A stretch of 64,000 bases of DNA from Gordionus sp. m RMFG-2023 (GCF_954871325.1 NC_088778.1:10735882-10799881); one strand, 5' to 3'. Shown: positions 1-13,400, counted from the stretch's first letter. The notes: generated by a model not told the origin, from the sequence alone. Numbers and translations are program-made.

Positions 1-201
1 GATATCCAGCAATATCGGTTTAAAAATTGGATCGGTGCAACATTTTCTATAAAAAAACTATTTCCCAATATTTTTAGGTGAAGCATAAAAGTCCATTTAC
101 CAAGAGCAGTAATGTGGTATGCGAATTCTGAAGTTATACATTTCAGTTCATCTAAAATGTTACACAAACTTAATGCACCAAAATACATTTGAAAAAGATA
201 C

Positions 202-629
202 CTGCTATAGGGTCTGCCCATAATATTAAAGTGTTCATCAAAAGAGAGAAAAGACCATGGCTAAAATCGAACCCATCTTTTGTAGAACATGACTCAAGAC
301 CATTTACACCTTCTTTATCTGATGACCCTCTGGGTTTACATCCATCTTCGCTATTTTGTTCATATATTTCACTTATAATTGCCGAATTTGTGTCAAATTT
401 TTTCAAGTCATCACAAAAGTTGTCTGTATCTATGTAATTCTCTTTGTGGTGAGATAACAGGGCAAGTAGGTAAAAAGGTAAGCCAGCTCCTCGTCTTGTA
501 AGACATATGGGAACAGTATTTTTATCTATGTTTGAAGGATTGAAGTTTGTAGTAGGATAGATGTCTAACGAAATCATAAGTTTACTTAACCATATTTGAC
601 ATAAATCCAACGTTACTTTTTTCTCGTTT
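202..629 (-). CDS. THADA: THADA homologue, DUF2428-region exon
   Basis: Exon of a THADA/Trm732-like protein, the scaffold that partners the FTSJ1/Trm7 methyltransferase for 2'-O-methylation of tRNA position 32. The translation contains CLTRRGAGLPFYLLALLSHH, which matches the human THADA block CATRRSAGIPFYIQALLAS in the conserved DUF2428 domain. Upstream, LDLCQIWLSKL fits the human EQWLWSVLEEI. The exon is entered after a TTAG acceptor (intron ends at 630) in a phase that fits the exon ending at 3744. I place the donor at GTATCT (201-196) after ADPIAG, leaving one base over. The rest of the gene lies beyond base 1. The region between the RRxxGxP block and HGLFSLLMNTL is Ser/Asp-rich and poorly conserved. 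Exact ends are inferred from splice consensus; gene identity is well supported. Confidence 0.85.
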
Positions 630-830
630 CTAACATGATTTTATGGGGATTTAAAATTATTAAAATTATCTTTAAGTTTACTTATGTCTCATAGCATCCA
701 TAAATTTAAAAATTATTATCCTCAGTTAGCTTTAGCATTTTACCTTTTAATACCTATTTAAAATATCAAAAAAGATAACATTATAAAGTTAATTAATTAT
801 TTTTCCTAATTCATTTTTTTATATATAATA

Positions 831-3004
831 AAGAAATAGCCAAAATTTTAGCCTTTTAACATTTATATTTTTGAAGATATTAGGGTTCAAAGCGGCAAAA
901 ATGAGGTATATTTACCATTATCTGCCTTTATTCATTTAAGCATATCTTAAAAATTACATAATTGTATATAACAAATATAATATCAAAATTACGTACAAAG
1001 ATTTTACTTCTAGATAAAAAAAAAAATTTTTTCCAATCCGGTCATATTATTTAATATATAAGGACTAAAAACGATTTTTTGTAAATAATACGACCTTCAA
1101 TTTTTTAAAAAAATTAATGGACATTATAAAACTTTTCCTTTATATTTATAAAAAAAAATTAGTCTGGGAGGCGGCCATCATTCTCAAAATCGATAAAAAT
1201 GTTTAGAAAAGTGTATAAATATTTTCCCGAAAGGGGGCGTCTTTGTATAAAATTATATAAATCAGTTTTTAATGGTTTTTTTAGACTATTTGATATAATT
1301 TAAAGGATTATTCATCTTGTAAGTGAAAATAACAATAAATGGGGCTTTCATTCAATTATAGAAATTTCTATCGATAAAAGAAATTCAATTCATTACTTTA
1401 TTTATAATTTATTATAAAATTTTTTGCTTTTATAATATATATTTAATGAATATTAATAAAATATATTCAACCAAGTTTATAGTTCTTGAATATATGAATC
1501 AGAATCTTGTGCATTTCATAGACGCCAAAAATAATATCAAAATTTCTCTACTCAATTTTTAAAAATAATTTGATATTTTTAAAATATCACAAATATTAAT
1601 TTATTATTATTATGAAATTATATACAAAATAAAAGTATTATCATAAAATAACCCAAAACAATATAAATATTGGATCGGATTTTCGAAAATCGGGATAGCC
1701 TTCTTCTTCTTCTCCGTTTTATGGCGATTTCCAGGTTTACCCGGGTAGGCCAGTTTTCCCTCTGATTTTTTTTTCCATTTTTAACGGTCTGAGCATCAAT
1801 ACTTGTAAGATTCATGCTTCTCATATCCGCCGCTATCACATTTGTCCACGTCATCTTGGGTCTTCCTCTAGGTCTTGATCCTCCTACTTCCATCATTGTG
1901 CATCTCTTTACCCAGTCATCTCTTGTGATACGTTCCACACTTAGTCTATTTCGAATAGTTATCATATAATGATGAAAGTATAATTATTGAAGAAATATCA
2001 GGATACCTAACGTATCCTTATGATTCTAATTAGTGGTTAGCTTTGTTTTAGTGAAAAATCAAAAGCAGGAATAAATATATATAAAGTTTTTATACCCATT
2101 CGGACTTTCTAATTCCTTTACATTTCCAAGTATAGACGACACTCTTTACTTGCCCAAATGTCATATCTTAACATTAGTTTCACTGTTAACTGCTACTGTG
2201 CGTAGTTATACATTGTCGTCACAAGAAAGTAAATGGGCCGAAAAATTAGAATCTTTTAAAAGTGAGTTGTATATTAGATTTTTAAATTTAAATTATATCA
2301 ATTTTTTTAATATTTAGGGTGCCATATATGAAATGCACAAGTTTCTGATCCATATATTCAAGAACTCGAAACTTAATTGAACATATTTTATTAATATTCA
2401 TTAAAAATATGTTATATGGGCAAAAATTTTTATAATAAATTATAAATAAAGTAATAAATTGAATTTATTTTATCGATAGACAATTTCTATAATTGAATAA
2501 AAGCCCCGTTTATTGTTATTTTCACTTACAAGATGAATAGTCCTTTAAATTATATCAAAAGTTCAAGAAAAACCATTAAAAACTGATAAATATATAATTT
2601 TATATTCTGGAAAATATTTATACACTTTTCTAAACATTTTTATCGATTTTGAGAATGAAGATGGCCGCATCCCAGATTATTTTTTTTTTATAAATATAAA
2701 GGAAGAGTTTAATAATGTCTACTAAAAATTTTTTAAAAATTGGTCGTATTATTTCCAAAAAATCGTTTTTTTGTCCTTATTTATTAAATAATATGACCGG
2801 AAAAAAAAATTTTTTTTTTATCTAAAAGTAGAATCTTAGTACGTAATTTTGATATTATATTTGTTATTTACAATTATGTAGTTTTTAAGATATGCTTAAA
2901 TGAATGAAGGCAGATAATGGTAAATATACGTCATTTTTGCCGCTTTGAACCCTAATATCTTCAAAAATATAAATATTAGGAGGCTAAAATTTTGGCTATT
3001 TCTT
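831..3004. repeat. Foldback palindrome 1, arms of about 700 bp
   Basis: The left arm (831 to about 1535) returns as its reverse complement at about 2318-3004. The outer ends read AAGAAATAGCCAAAATTTTA and its complement ending at 3004. Shared landmarks include the GGGTTCAAAGCGGCAAAAAT block (left, near 883) and its complement near 2935. The arms differ by scattered substitutions and short indels, so this is not a recent event. The roughly 780-bp centre is unique and carries a LINE 3' end. I see no clean target duplication. It sits inside a THADA intron, so the primary transcript could fold here. No transposase is visible. Confidence 0.85.
1697..1965 (-). mobile_element. LINE 3' end (C-terminal tail of reverse transcriptase ORF)
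   Basis: The minus strand encodes RDDWVKRCTMMEVGGSRPRGRPKMTW and then DMRSMNL with a spaced DAQ. This is the basic G-R-RGRPK-TW tail found at the C-terminus of many non-LTR endonuclease/reverse transcriptase proteins. It ends in a run of Arg codons encoded by a GAA-type microsatellite (TTC repeats on the plus strand near 1700-1715), typical of simple-repeat LINE tails. Only the last 90 or so residues remain; the reverse transcriptase core is absent. The clade (RTE or Jockey-like) cannot be fixed from this tail. It forms the centre of palindrome 1. Confidence 0.7.
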
Positions 3005-3743
3005 AGTTACATAGACCTTTCTTTGCTCACCAAATTTTAAAAAAATCGAAGGGGGTTGGCCGAATCGTGGTTGATTTGTCATGGAATGACCCAATCATAC
3101 TAATATTTTAAATCAACATTTGATGAAGCCGTCCATAAAATTAAAAAAAATTTCTATATAAAAGTTAATTATTAATATTACAATTTTTAAAAAAATTATG
3201 TAACAAAATAAAAAATTATTATTGGTTCACATATGACGTGTCTAAATGTGTGCTAGAAAAAGCCGTGAGGCTAGGCTTCAGAATGTGGTTGTATGTTATG
3301 CTTTCTTGATAGAAAACATATAGCACATAACGAAAAAAGAAAAGTAGATAGTGACCGAAGATATTTGACAGTCTAAAAGATAAACTAGAAAATTATTTGA
3401 ACTTATAATGCCAAAAACTAGCTCTGATTTAAAATTACCTAAATAGAAACATGAAAGAAGACAGGCCATATAACTTTTTAGCATGTAAATAGGATACATG
3501 CTAAACTTTTTAATTTAACAATTGTTATTGGCAATTACATTAACTTTAATTTATTGTTTTTCATCTATCCAATATAATATTTATCTTTGGTAGGTTAAAT
3601 AAATTAAGTAAAAAAAATATTAGTAATATAACTATAATAAAAGTTAAGAGTACTATTTCTCATGAAAATATGATTTTTTTAAAAAAATATAAGCTATCTT
3701 AAACCTAAAAATAGCTATCGGATGTGTAGTGCTAGATACTAAC
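3005..3743. other. THADA intron, no gene seen
   Basis: AT-rich intronic DNA. At about 3055-3090 there is a GGTTGATTTGTCATGGAATG motif, shared with the right end of palindrome 2 (near 6990) and with 7300-7320. It looks like the terminus of an old repeat family. Nothing else is recognised. Confidence 0.4.
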
Positions 3744-3901
3744 TTATTGCATTTTTTCCTATCTAGGCTAACGCATTTGTTAGAATCGAATTTAAATATG
3801 GCGTCACAAACGATGTTGAATCCAGTATAGGCGAATTCTATGGATCCCATATGGAGGCTCTCCAATAATAAAGTTTTATAGTAGTCATGTATTCCTAAGA
3901 G
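3744..3901 (-). CDS. THADA: THADA homologue exon (AYTGF block)
   Basis: The exon follows a strong acceptor (TTCTTTTTTCACAG, intron side from 3902). Its translation is LLGIHDYYKTLLLESLHMGS followed by IEFAYTGFNIVCDAIFKF. Human THADA has IGDYFKQHLLQSRHRGAFEL followed by AYTGFVKLTEVL at the start of DUF2428, so this is one of the strongest matches in the window. The exon begins in phase 0. The best donor is GTTAGT at 3743-3738, giving 158 bp with two bases left over, which the acceptor at 629/630 completes as a Lys codon. It lies between the CWRS exon (4060-4277) and the RRGAGLP exon (202-629), the same order as in the human protein. Confidence 0.9.
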
Positions 3902-4059
3902 CTGTGAAAAAAGAATATTTATTAAAATATAATTTTGATTATTAAATGATCGAAAAAGGAAGAATATAATTATCTTTTAAGGAATTAGCGAGTGTAATGG
4001 CCTCTACAAAAAACGAAATCAGGTATACCATAGGATATAAAAGCAATGTATATGATAAC

Positions 4060-4277
4060 CAAATTTTGATACTCTAAACGAATATCTTCGTCCTTTAAAA
4101 TTTCTTTATATAACGTCGGATCCGACGTCCAAGTGGAAACCAGCTCGCCAAAAATTAGAGAGGTCTCTCTTAAACTCCTCCAGCAATACATAGCAAAGGC
4201 TTCTGGCTTAATTACGGTATTGGCCTCATTGTTCAGATCGTTTAAAGATAAATCGGCGATGCATATTTCGTTGAGAC
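4060..4277 (-). CDS. THADA: THADA homologue exon (CWRS block)
   Basis: The translation reads LNEICIADLSLNDLNNEANT, then YCWRSLRETSLIFGELVSTW, then ILKDEDIRLEYQNL. The YCWRSLRETSLIFGEL part matches human THADA CCWRSMKEVALLLGML, the entry to DUF2428. The acceptor is probably the AG at 4279-4278 (start 4277 with two leading bases), because it is the only AG after the last in-frame stop. The donor GTTATC at 4059 is weak but leaves phase 0, which the next exon (3901) needs. The upstream exon at 14,668 ends in phase 0, so a small unseen exon or another splice site may lie in the 10-kb intron between them. Confidence 0.85.
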
Positions 4278-4894
4278 CTTTATGAATATAATATTTACAT
4301 ATAATGAATAGAGGAATATAGTATTAAAACATTAAATGTGAAGTAAAATTTTAAAAAAAAATTCCTTATTTTTAAAATTATTTTTAATATAAAATCCACT
4401 AAAATTTTCAGTCTTTTTAAGGCCTGTGTTAAATTATAATGCCTGGGGAAAAATTTGGTAAATATATACAAGTAAAGACAAGTTAAGCGCGGTGCGAAAA
4501 TCTAGTATATTATACAAAACATTCATAGTTAGATAAGTAGGTTAGCAAATGTGATTTTTGAAAGTTATCGATTAATGATAAGAGATTTTTGTGTTATAAT
4601 TATAAAGAAAATGAAATATTAGGTAGCATTGTAGCTTTCCAAATGTTAATAGCTCCCAAATAGGTCAGAAGAGAATATGAAATCTGATAACATTGAATTG
4701 TTTTTTAGTCTGGTGGATATCAACCAGGATAATAAACGTTGAGGAGAAAGAAGTCGAGATCTCCCAATTTTGATGGTAACTGTGAGTGACCAATTGAAAG
4801 GAACTAATTATATTCCTGAAATCTTGCCATGGTGTGTGACATCATTTTTTTGAAAAAAATGATGTTTTAAAAAAATGACGAAGATCGAAATATA

Positions 4895-6990
4895 TGGTAA
4901 AAAACATGATTTTCAATCCTACCCTCTCAGATTTTTCTAAAATTTTTACAGGAGTTTGTATATATTATAACTAAGAGAAAAAAATTAATTTTAGCCAGCA
5001 ACTCCAAACAGCAGCTGAGATATGAGTTTCTAAATGTCTAAAAAATGGGGCATTTTGGAGAAAATGCATACCATTTAATTTCAAATATCTTTGGATATAA
5101 TTAGGCTTGAAGCATCATTTAAATTTCTTTATATAGCCTAGCAGGCACTTAAATTTATATAATGTTCCGGAAATGATCATAAAATCAAATCGGAATTTTT
5201 TTTTATATATTATAATATTTTATTACATAAAATTATTTTTATATAAATTTATCATGGTTTACATTGATTTAAAAATAATAGCAAGTTATTAGATGTTAAA
5301 TATCCCTTATAAATTGTAATATGTTATTAAAGAACAATATAAAAACTTATATAACTCAAGATATAGGATTAAAATAAGCAAATTTTCAAGTTGGGCCGAG
5401 CTCAAGTTTAGGAGATATGGCATTTTAATCATGAGTCTATTGCAAATATTCTTAATAAATATTTGATATTAATCAATAATTGTAATATAAGTCAACAAAT
5501 ATTTTATGTTTTATATAAATAATAGTTATTTATGATTTGGGGAAATTTTTTCTTCTTTTTTTTAGGGGGGGGGGGGGTGTTGATTAGTTTATTTGTTGAA
5601 TAATTGAATTTCTCTTCTCATAAAAATAAAATATGATTTCAGCGCTATGCCATTTAGTGTTGACAAGCAACAGAGCTATGCTAGGATTTCCTCAAACCCA
5701 TCAAAGTGGATATTTATTAGGGAAAGAAAAATGAGGAGCCATTCACACGTTTGTGGGCAAGCCGCACCCCAAATCAAACAGTTTAACAACAATAATAAGT
5801 ACTACATCATCAGAAGATAAAACATTTTTTAAGAAAATCAATTTAGTTTAAAAAAATTGGTCTTAAATCTAAATTTACTAAAGCTAACTTTTATATTAAA
5901 GAGTTTCTTTAAAATTACAATATAATTTTAATTCCTTATAATTTCATGAAAATAATATTTTCTTCAATTGATTCTCTCTTTTAACCTTAATTGATATAAA
6001 ACGGGTTTTCCAGTCATCACACGACTCTTCTAATCGTTATGAAATTTTTCTGTAATATATAATAGTCTTGAATAACACTTCTAGCCTTTATAATATTTGG
6101 ATTGGATAAAACATTCTTTTCCTTGGCCAATTTTTTTGCTATCCTTGCCATGGATTCAGTCGTATAAAATTTTTCTTGTTTCTAGGGTGCAAGAATTTGG
6201 CAAACCCGTAAAAATCTGAATTTTAATTTTCGAAAATGTGTTGTTTCAAATTTAATTTTCAATTGCTTAATGATTTCACATTTATCATTAATAATTCTGA
6301 AAAAATTTTCAAAACATATTTCTTAATTTTTTTTAAGACCGTTAATGCAAATCTTATAGTTAAGGATTTCTTTTGGTTAATCATTCAAGAAAGTACATTT
6401 CTAAGGCCTTCACAACGTATATTTTAATCCAAATTATGCGAATTTTTGGAATGAAGTAAATATATTACAAATTAACAATAGACTCCCCTCCCCCACCTTA
6501 TTTAATCTTTTATTTAAATAAAAATAATAAAATATTTATTTTCGCTTAAATATATTTAGTTAATGATTAATCATATATTTATTATGAATTTTTACATTTG
6601 ACTTATGATTCAAATCTCCAAAATCGGATAAACTTGAAATTTTGCAAATTAATTAATTAGTCTTATATCTATATATGAAAAAAATAGGAAGAAAAATAAA
6701 TGCCGATTTGATTCTACGATCACCGGTTTTTGACATTTAGATTTTTTAATTTAACATAACTTTATTGTCTACCATTAAACTATAAATTAAATGATGCTTC
6801 TAACTCAATATATCCAAAATTAAAGGGAAAACATTTTGCCTAAAATGTCCTAAAGATCTTTAACGGCCCAAATCTGAATCGCTGTTTGGAGTTGGAAACT
6901 AAAACTTTATTTTTTTCTGAGTTATAATATAGGCAAACTCTAGTATAAATTTTAGAAAATCTGAGGAGATCGGATTGAAACTTATGTTGA
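4895..6990. repeat. Foldback palindrome 2, old, arms about 320 bp
   Basis: Sequence at about 4895-5215 recurs inverted at about 6690-6990. Shared landmarks are the TTTCAATCCTACCCTCTCAG block, CAACTCCAAACAGC, AAATGATGCTTC in complement, and ATCAAATCGG. Divergence is high (many indels), so it is an old element. Just outside the right arm the sequence reads TTGATTTGTCATGGAATT, a terminal motif seen elsewhere in the window. The centre holds a 13-base G run (5565-5577) and a short minus-strand stretch near 6020-6190 that reads like protein (EKFYTTESMARIAKKLAKEK) but has no family I recognise; it may be a scrap of a transposase. Confidence 0.65.
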
Positions 6991-7731
6991 TTTGTCATGG
7001 AATTCACGATATGTAATTTTTTATTTTTATCGGAAATAAGAAAACACTTGGATTTTTAATTATATTTCGATATTTTCCAATGTAAAGTTATAAGAGCGAT
7101 AAAATGATATATAATGTAACTCTATCTTAACTATTTAAAAAAAAAGATTTAATGAAATCACTCATTGCACGATTTTCGACTTTGAAGGCGTATATCTTTG
7201 GATCTGGTTTAGCTAGCGCTCCAAAATTCATTTTATTAACATTTACAAAATACATAGTTAACATGCAAATTTCATTCATTTTTGAGAGAGTCGTCCTAAT
7301 CACTGGTCGATTCGTCATGGAAGTAAGGTCAAATGAGTTGGAAGGAGATGTTATGAAGCTCCCTTAAAAGGTTAAACTTCATCAAAAGGAGCCATATCAT
7401 TACTAGATACTGATTTAATTGTTTCGATTATGTCCACTGAAATCAATCCTTTTGCTAATGATTTCACATTTATTTGGAATATCATGTCATTTTTGTTTCA
7501 ACTTTTCTTAAAATTACTAGCCAGGCGTAAGGAGTCAAGGTTGTCTAGTGTCCGAATATTGCAACATCTTTGGTTATTCTAGTTAGACACTATGACTTTA
7601 AGCTGTTGCTATTGTTGTTAACATTTATTAATTTTATAAGGTTAGACAAAATATGATATGTAAAAATCATTTCCCATATTTTTATGTAGGAGTTGTATGG
7701 TGGTTGTTTCAATGATAACTGGTTTATAAAA

Positions 7732-7930
7732 TAGGGTTGTGTTAATCCACAAATTTTCATCAATTCATATATTTACCGATATACCTAAAAATCGATCCGA
7801 TAAACGATATTTAGATTGATTATTATTTATAATCTTATTTTTGAACCAATATTTTTAAAATATTTCCATTTAAAAAAAATCAATTAACCTATACGAAGTT
7901 TTAAGTGTATTTTGTTTTTTTTCACTCTTC
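7732..7930 (+). mobile_element. Truncated end of CCGATAT-type hAT MITE
   Basis: AGGGTTGTGTTAATCCACAA at about 7734 and the downstream ATCGATCCGATAAACGATAT resemble the left end of the intact MITE at 16,532-17,135 (AGGGCTGTGCTGATCCACAT, then CCGATATTGG). The partner end is not visible before the G run at 8025, so this is a left-end fragment. Between palindrome 2 and this fragment (6990-7730) I see only intronic DNA and another GATTCGTCATGGAA motif near 7300-7320. Confidence 0.5.
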
Positions 7931-8389
7931 AAGAGTTAATCATCTCATTTAAAATATGGGAAATGTTTATGGCTGACGTAGTGTTGCTAAACAGCTCGAA
8001 CTCACCAATAGGGGAGTTACCGATGGGGGGGGGGGGGGGAAGAATTTCCATATATATTATTTTTAGCTAATAAAAATTTTACACCCCCTCCCCTCCAGTC
8101 AAAATTTTGCAAATTTTGAATATCAATTTCCAATATAAAACTTATTTTTTAAAAATATATTTTATTAAAATCTTTTTTCCTGACATTATACAAAAATATT
8201 AATAAAATGGAAAATTTTTTAATTAAAGGGATAGAAATAAAACGGTAATTTAATTTATCAATATGATTATTTCTAGTTATATCAATTATGATTATTTTAT
8301 TATTAGTGAGTTAGGAATTAATAAGTATTTTTTATAATATTTATTTATTAATAATATCTAGAATTTTTTAAATATTGTTCATTTTTACT

Positions 8390-9520
8390 TCAATTTGTAG
8401 AACAGAAGAAATTGAGGATGAAAAAAATGAACAAATACAAATTGAAGAAAAATATTGTAAAGGTAAGTAGCATATATTTTAGGAAAATCAGGTTATGCAT
8501 TAGTTATAAATTTTTTATTAAATTAAAACTATTTTATTTATGTTTGTAGTTTAGGGGAGATGTGGTTCCTTGCTCTTAGAATATTCCTTCTTACTTATAA
8601 TGCTTCTGAGGTCTTTTTAAATTCCTAAAAGTAGCTAGCATTTAAAAAAAGGTAAATAGTTCCTTATCTTTTTTACAAAAATAAAATATAACTAATTACT
8701 CTAATAACACTACATGTTTGTGCAACAAATTGGACACCGAAAGTTGGGGTCTTATTATTACATTTTAATAAATTTTATTCGATATTTAGCAAATTAGGTT
8801 GTTATCCAAGATTCCTTGCCATAAAATTATTTTCCAATTTCAAAATATGCCCAAAAATATTAACCAAAATAAGTAAAAATGCTTAAATAATTGCACATAC
8901 CATAATATAAGAGATGAGAAATGGACAGACCACATTAGAAAAGACATGGTAGGCTTAATTTTACGATATATTATCAGCTTTGAAATAATAGCTTTTAGAA
9001 TATTTTTCAAAATTAGAAGAATAGCAAAGTAATTTTTTTTATCAAATATTTAATTGTTTATACTTTTTTTATATTAAGATGGCTAAAACGGGGTATGTAA
9101 TTATTACATGTGACCTAGAGTTTAAAGAATCTAAAGATTTGTCAGATTCTGAGAATAATAAATTTATTTAATTAAAATATTTTTACTAATACATTATTTA
9201 GCTTCTTTTTCTGATGATGATAATAATTCTGAGACTTATGGTTCAGACTGGAAAAACTATTTTTTTATTTCACCTTATCGTCTACTTTAAAATTTTTCTC
9301 CTTTCCCTATTTTAATAATTTTACATAAATATTTATTAACCATTCCTACCACCTCATGTACTACCGAAAGGGCCATGAGTAAAATTAAATTAATTAAAGC
9401 AAGACTTAGTAATACCATGAAAGATCCATTTATTAATAATTTAACCATTTTATCGATGGAAATAAAATTTATTCAAACAATCAAATATTGATGAAATTAT
9501 AAATTCTTTCGCTTTCTATT
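8390..9520 (+). mobile_element. hAT transposase remnant, C-terminal dimerisation region
   Basis: From about 9338 the plus strand reads LTIPTTSCTTERAMSKIKLI, then KARLSNTMKDPFINNLTILS, ending at a stop near 9490. This is the C-terminal hAT dimerisation motif in the form found in TTF/ZMYM-type hAT transposases (typical form TIPVSSATCERSFSKLKLIK). Upstream at 8400-8465 and 9200-9270 short acidic stretches (TEEIEDEKNEQIQIEEKYCK; SDDDNNSETYGSDW) may be further pieces, but the catalytic core is not recognisable. The element's ends were not found. It is a decayed plain DNA transposon inside a THADA intron. Confidence 0.65.
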
Positions 9521-10440
9521 CCCTTAATTTGTCTAAATTATTCATTTAAGAATAATATTTTTAAAGTATATATTTTTTCACATTTTATTTTATCTATTAA
9601 AGATTTATGCAATAAAAATTATTTTTGAAATTTATAGGTGTCAAAAAATAATTAACTATATTTTCAAAGGGGGGGGAGTACTTTTCAGAGGGGGGGGGGG
9701 GTATTCTGCTTCCATGACTCAGAAAGTGTAGGAGCCATTGGAGCAGGGATTGCAGGATATTATATATTTTTTTTTGTAAAAATAATTTTTTATATGTTAT
9801 ATATTTTATCAAAAAGATACTTTAGAAGAATTAAGCTCAAAATATATATTAATCAGTTAAAAACCACTTAAAATAACATTATATTCACTCTAATTTAATA
9901 TCATATTCTTATAAATCATTTCATTCAAATAAATTTGAGATTCTACATAATCACCCAAATTGATCACAAACTCGAATGTTAAATATGGCCTTTGCCCTCC
10001 TTGAGGCATATTATACAGCTCTATTGCATCTAGGTGTTCAAGTATACACTCTCTGATTCTACTCACCATCAGTATTCCTCCCTCTCCATCACAAATCTTA
10101 CAATATAATATTGCTGTTATAATTATATAGATCAATTACCCCATTATTAAACCATCTTTGCAATTAAAGCTTTATATATAAACTCATTTGAGAATAAAGT
10201 ATTAAAACTGTGCCTATTTGATATGGGAGGCAATATAACTATTGATAGAATTATTCCATATAGAGTTTTAAATTTGTTAGTAAATGGACTATATGATTGA
10301 TGGTCATTGATAACAACATAAATTTCATTACATTTTACTTATATGAATTTTAGTTTAAAAAACAATACATACATTTAGCCATAAACACAATTGTGAATTT
10401 TAACAATAATGATATTCAGCTTCTCCCACAATCTGGTAAA
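9521..10440. other. Intronic DNA with two poly-G runs, no gene assigned
   Basis: G runs at about 9669-9676 and 9690-9701 sit in AT-rich sequence. A minus-strand open stretch of 81 codons (10,135-9890, containing GEGGILMVSRIRECILEHLD) has a protein-like composition but no family I know. It may be an unrelated transposon scrap. Weak plus-strand similarity to LINE leader sequence begins only at about 10,450. Confidence 0.3.
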
Positions 10441-13400
10441 AATTTCTAATTCATGAGCCTACCAGACATCAACACAGCACCTTCCAAATATAACTGTCCA
10501 CTCTGTAATAAACTTATTAAAGTGACCGAATTGGGGCTATTGACATCTCATCAAAACCAAAAAAAGTGTCCTCAATCTCTACCCATCTTATCACTAGCCA
10601 TTCCTCGAACCCTATATGCCTTTTCTGCTCTTGCCCCTAGTGTTGTTAAACGGCTTGATTTGAGCCGATTTTTAAAAACGGCTAACCCAATATTTTAACC
10701 AAAAAAAAATTGCCTAAGCCTCGAGATTTCGCTAATAGATGTCCAAACCTTTGTGCCACCTATGAGCAAAATCTTAAGGCTTGCATAATATTTTTTCTGA
10801 ATAAAACATTGAGTTAGCCATTTTTAAAATTTGGCTCAAAATGAGCAGTTTAACAACACTACTCACAACTAAAACCATTCCCACCTAGTTGGCCGATATG
10901 CTTACTAGCCCAACAGTCCCTACCTGCACTGGCGCAAATGTTTCCACGTTTAATCCAGCTGACCACAGATGTATAAATATTTTTATTGACACCAAAACCA
11001 TTTTAGCCAAGGGAGCAAGGCTTCAAGTTGCGAGACATCTGTCGAAAAACTTGACTTTCTTGATAAATAATTATTCTTCTGTAAAACACTGGCTAGACAC
11101 CCTGTCATTTGCCTTTACTACCTTACAAGTTCCTAATCCTGCCAGCAAAAAATGACAGCAAATTAAGGATGCAACTATCTACCCCTTACTCATTAATCAC
11201 ATTTCCACATCCTTAAAGGGCGATGACACAGATAAAAATAAAAATCACAAAAATGACCTGCTCAAGGCCAGACATAATATCTAAAAAACTGGATAACCTG
11301 AATATTAAATCCGCCATATGCCTGGCAACCTCTGACAATATGCTTACTCCCTACGATCAAGCAACTTATCAAACTCTTCTCCTAAAACACCACTCACACG
11401 ATCTTAAGGAAAAAATACCGTCTTACCCTGGAGCTCCTCTAATTGCAGCCACTTATACCACTAGCGACGTTAAAAAGGTTATTCTCTCATTCAAACGCGA
11501 TTCCTCACCTGGGTTTGATGGGCCAATATTCCTACAGGATCTAACCATAACTTGCATCACACTACAATGTGACGTTTTGGAAAAAATTACCCAACTCATC
11601 AACTGTATACTTACTGGAGGAATACCACCCGCCATTGTTCCACTTATATACGGAGCTAAACTCATCGCTCTCCATAAACCTAATAAAGATATTAGCCCTC
11701 ACTTGGCGCCGATTAACCTAGTAGTAAGCAGAATATTGTTCCCTATACCCAATCACCTGTGCCCGAATCAATTAGGGGCCTACGTAAAAAGTGGATGTGA
11801 GGTATCCCTTCACATGACCCGGATGTATTTACAAACAGACCCCAGCGAAGATATCTTAATTAAAAGAATTTTCGAACGCCTTTAACTCTCTAAGGCATAG
11901 GGCGTTTCTAAATCCTATCCTCACCCTCTACCCAGAATACTCATAATTTATCTTCGATTGTTATGCTAATCCCTCGCACGTCCAATTTGAAGATAGATTA
12001 ATTCCTACTAGCGATGGAATACAACAAGGTGACCATCTTGTCTGGGCATTAATATACGAGGCATAAATAACCAATGCAAGCTAAATCTTCATAATTGGTA
12101 TATCGACGATGGTATACTAGGCGACTCACCAGATGAAGTGATGACAAACAAGATAATAAAATCCAGCGAGAGCAGTTTGGGACTGCGAATTAATCCAGAC
12201 AAGAGCGAATATTGTCCCGTTGGGATTATTGACCTTAATCACGATCTTATGTTCGATCACGGCATTGAACTCTTTGACACATCTCGGATCTCCAGTAGGT
12301 AAAGACGAGTCCTTTATCAAGTTCCTTGCCAATATTTCATGAGAGATATCCCTCATGCGCGACATACTATCCCGCCTCCCAGCCAACCAAGTTTTCTTCC
12401 TATTGAAGAAATACCTTCTAATATCAAGAATTTTATATACACTCCTATCGTTGCGAAATCAATATGATGTCAACCTCGCTGCGCATGAGCTCGAGATTAA
12501 GTTCCTCACAGAAGATACTCAATCTTAAATTCGAAGATCTATTTTAGTTACAAGCTACCTTACCAAATAAATCCGGTGGCATTGGCATAAGGTCGCCCTC
12601 CCTACTTTCCGTTAGTTCGTTCATATCCTCTCGCCTGTCTTGCGAGCCCATCATACATACACTCACAAAACAGCCTGACCCCTTGCTTCTGCAGCAATTG
12701 ATCTATGTAAGTCTCTATCTCATTAGTCGATCCTTCCTCATTGGCATTACAGAAGGACTGGGATAAACCTTTGCATACCTTAAATCGAGGAGCCAACCCA
12801 AGGACCATTTTCTACTCTTCTCCATTTCCGCAGACAACGGGTACTAATTTCTCGAGCTTTCTCATCGCTAAGCCTTGACCGGCTTTTAAGCAATGATGAG
12901 CTACGTCACGCCATCGGTCTTTATTTATTCTATCAAACATCGGTCAACTCCAAAGGCCGTCACCACTGCAAGCACTGTAGAGGCAGATTTATTAGGCACT
13001 CAAAATTCGATGATACTATTCCAGGGCCTTGAAATCTACTGGCATCCCGTCAACCCTCGAGCCTACTGGCTTTTACAATTCCGATGGTAAGCGTCTTGAT
13101 GGTTCTACCATGATCCCTTTGAAGAGGGGGGAATTCCAAAACCTGGGATTTCTCATGCATCGATCCTTTTGCTCCTTCCAATATAAATAGGGAAGCTCTA
13201 CTGGAAGCCGAGACGAATAAACTCGCTAAATATTCGTCATCGCTACCTGCCAACTTTACATTCCTACCTCTAATCGCCATGACTCTAACATCGTTCGGCT
13301 ATCCCTGGCCTTCTTTAAAGAGCTGGAAAAATGGATCTCTATTAGGACCGAGGATCCCAAAGAGGGATTCTACCTAAGTCAAAGGTTAGCCTTAAACATA

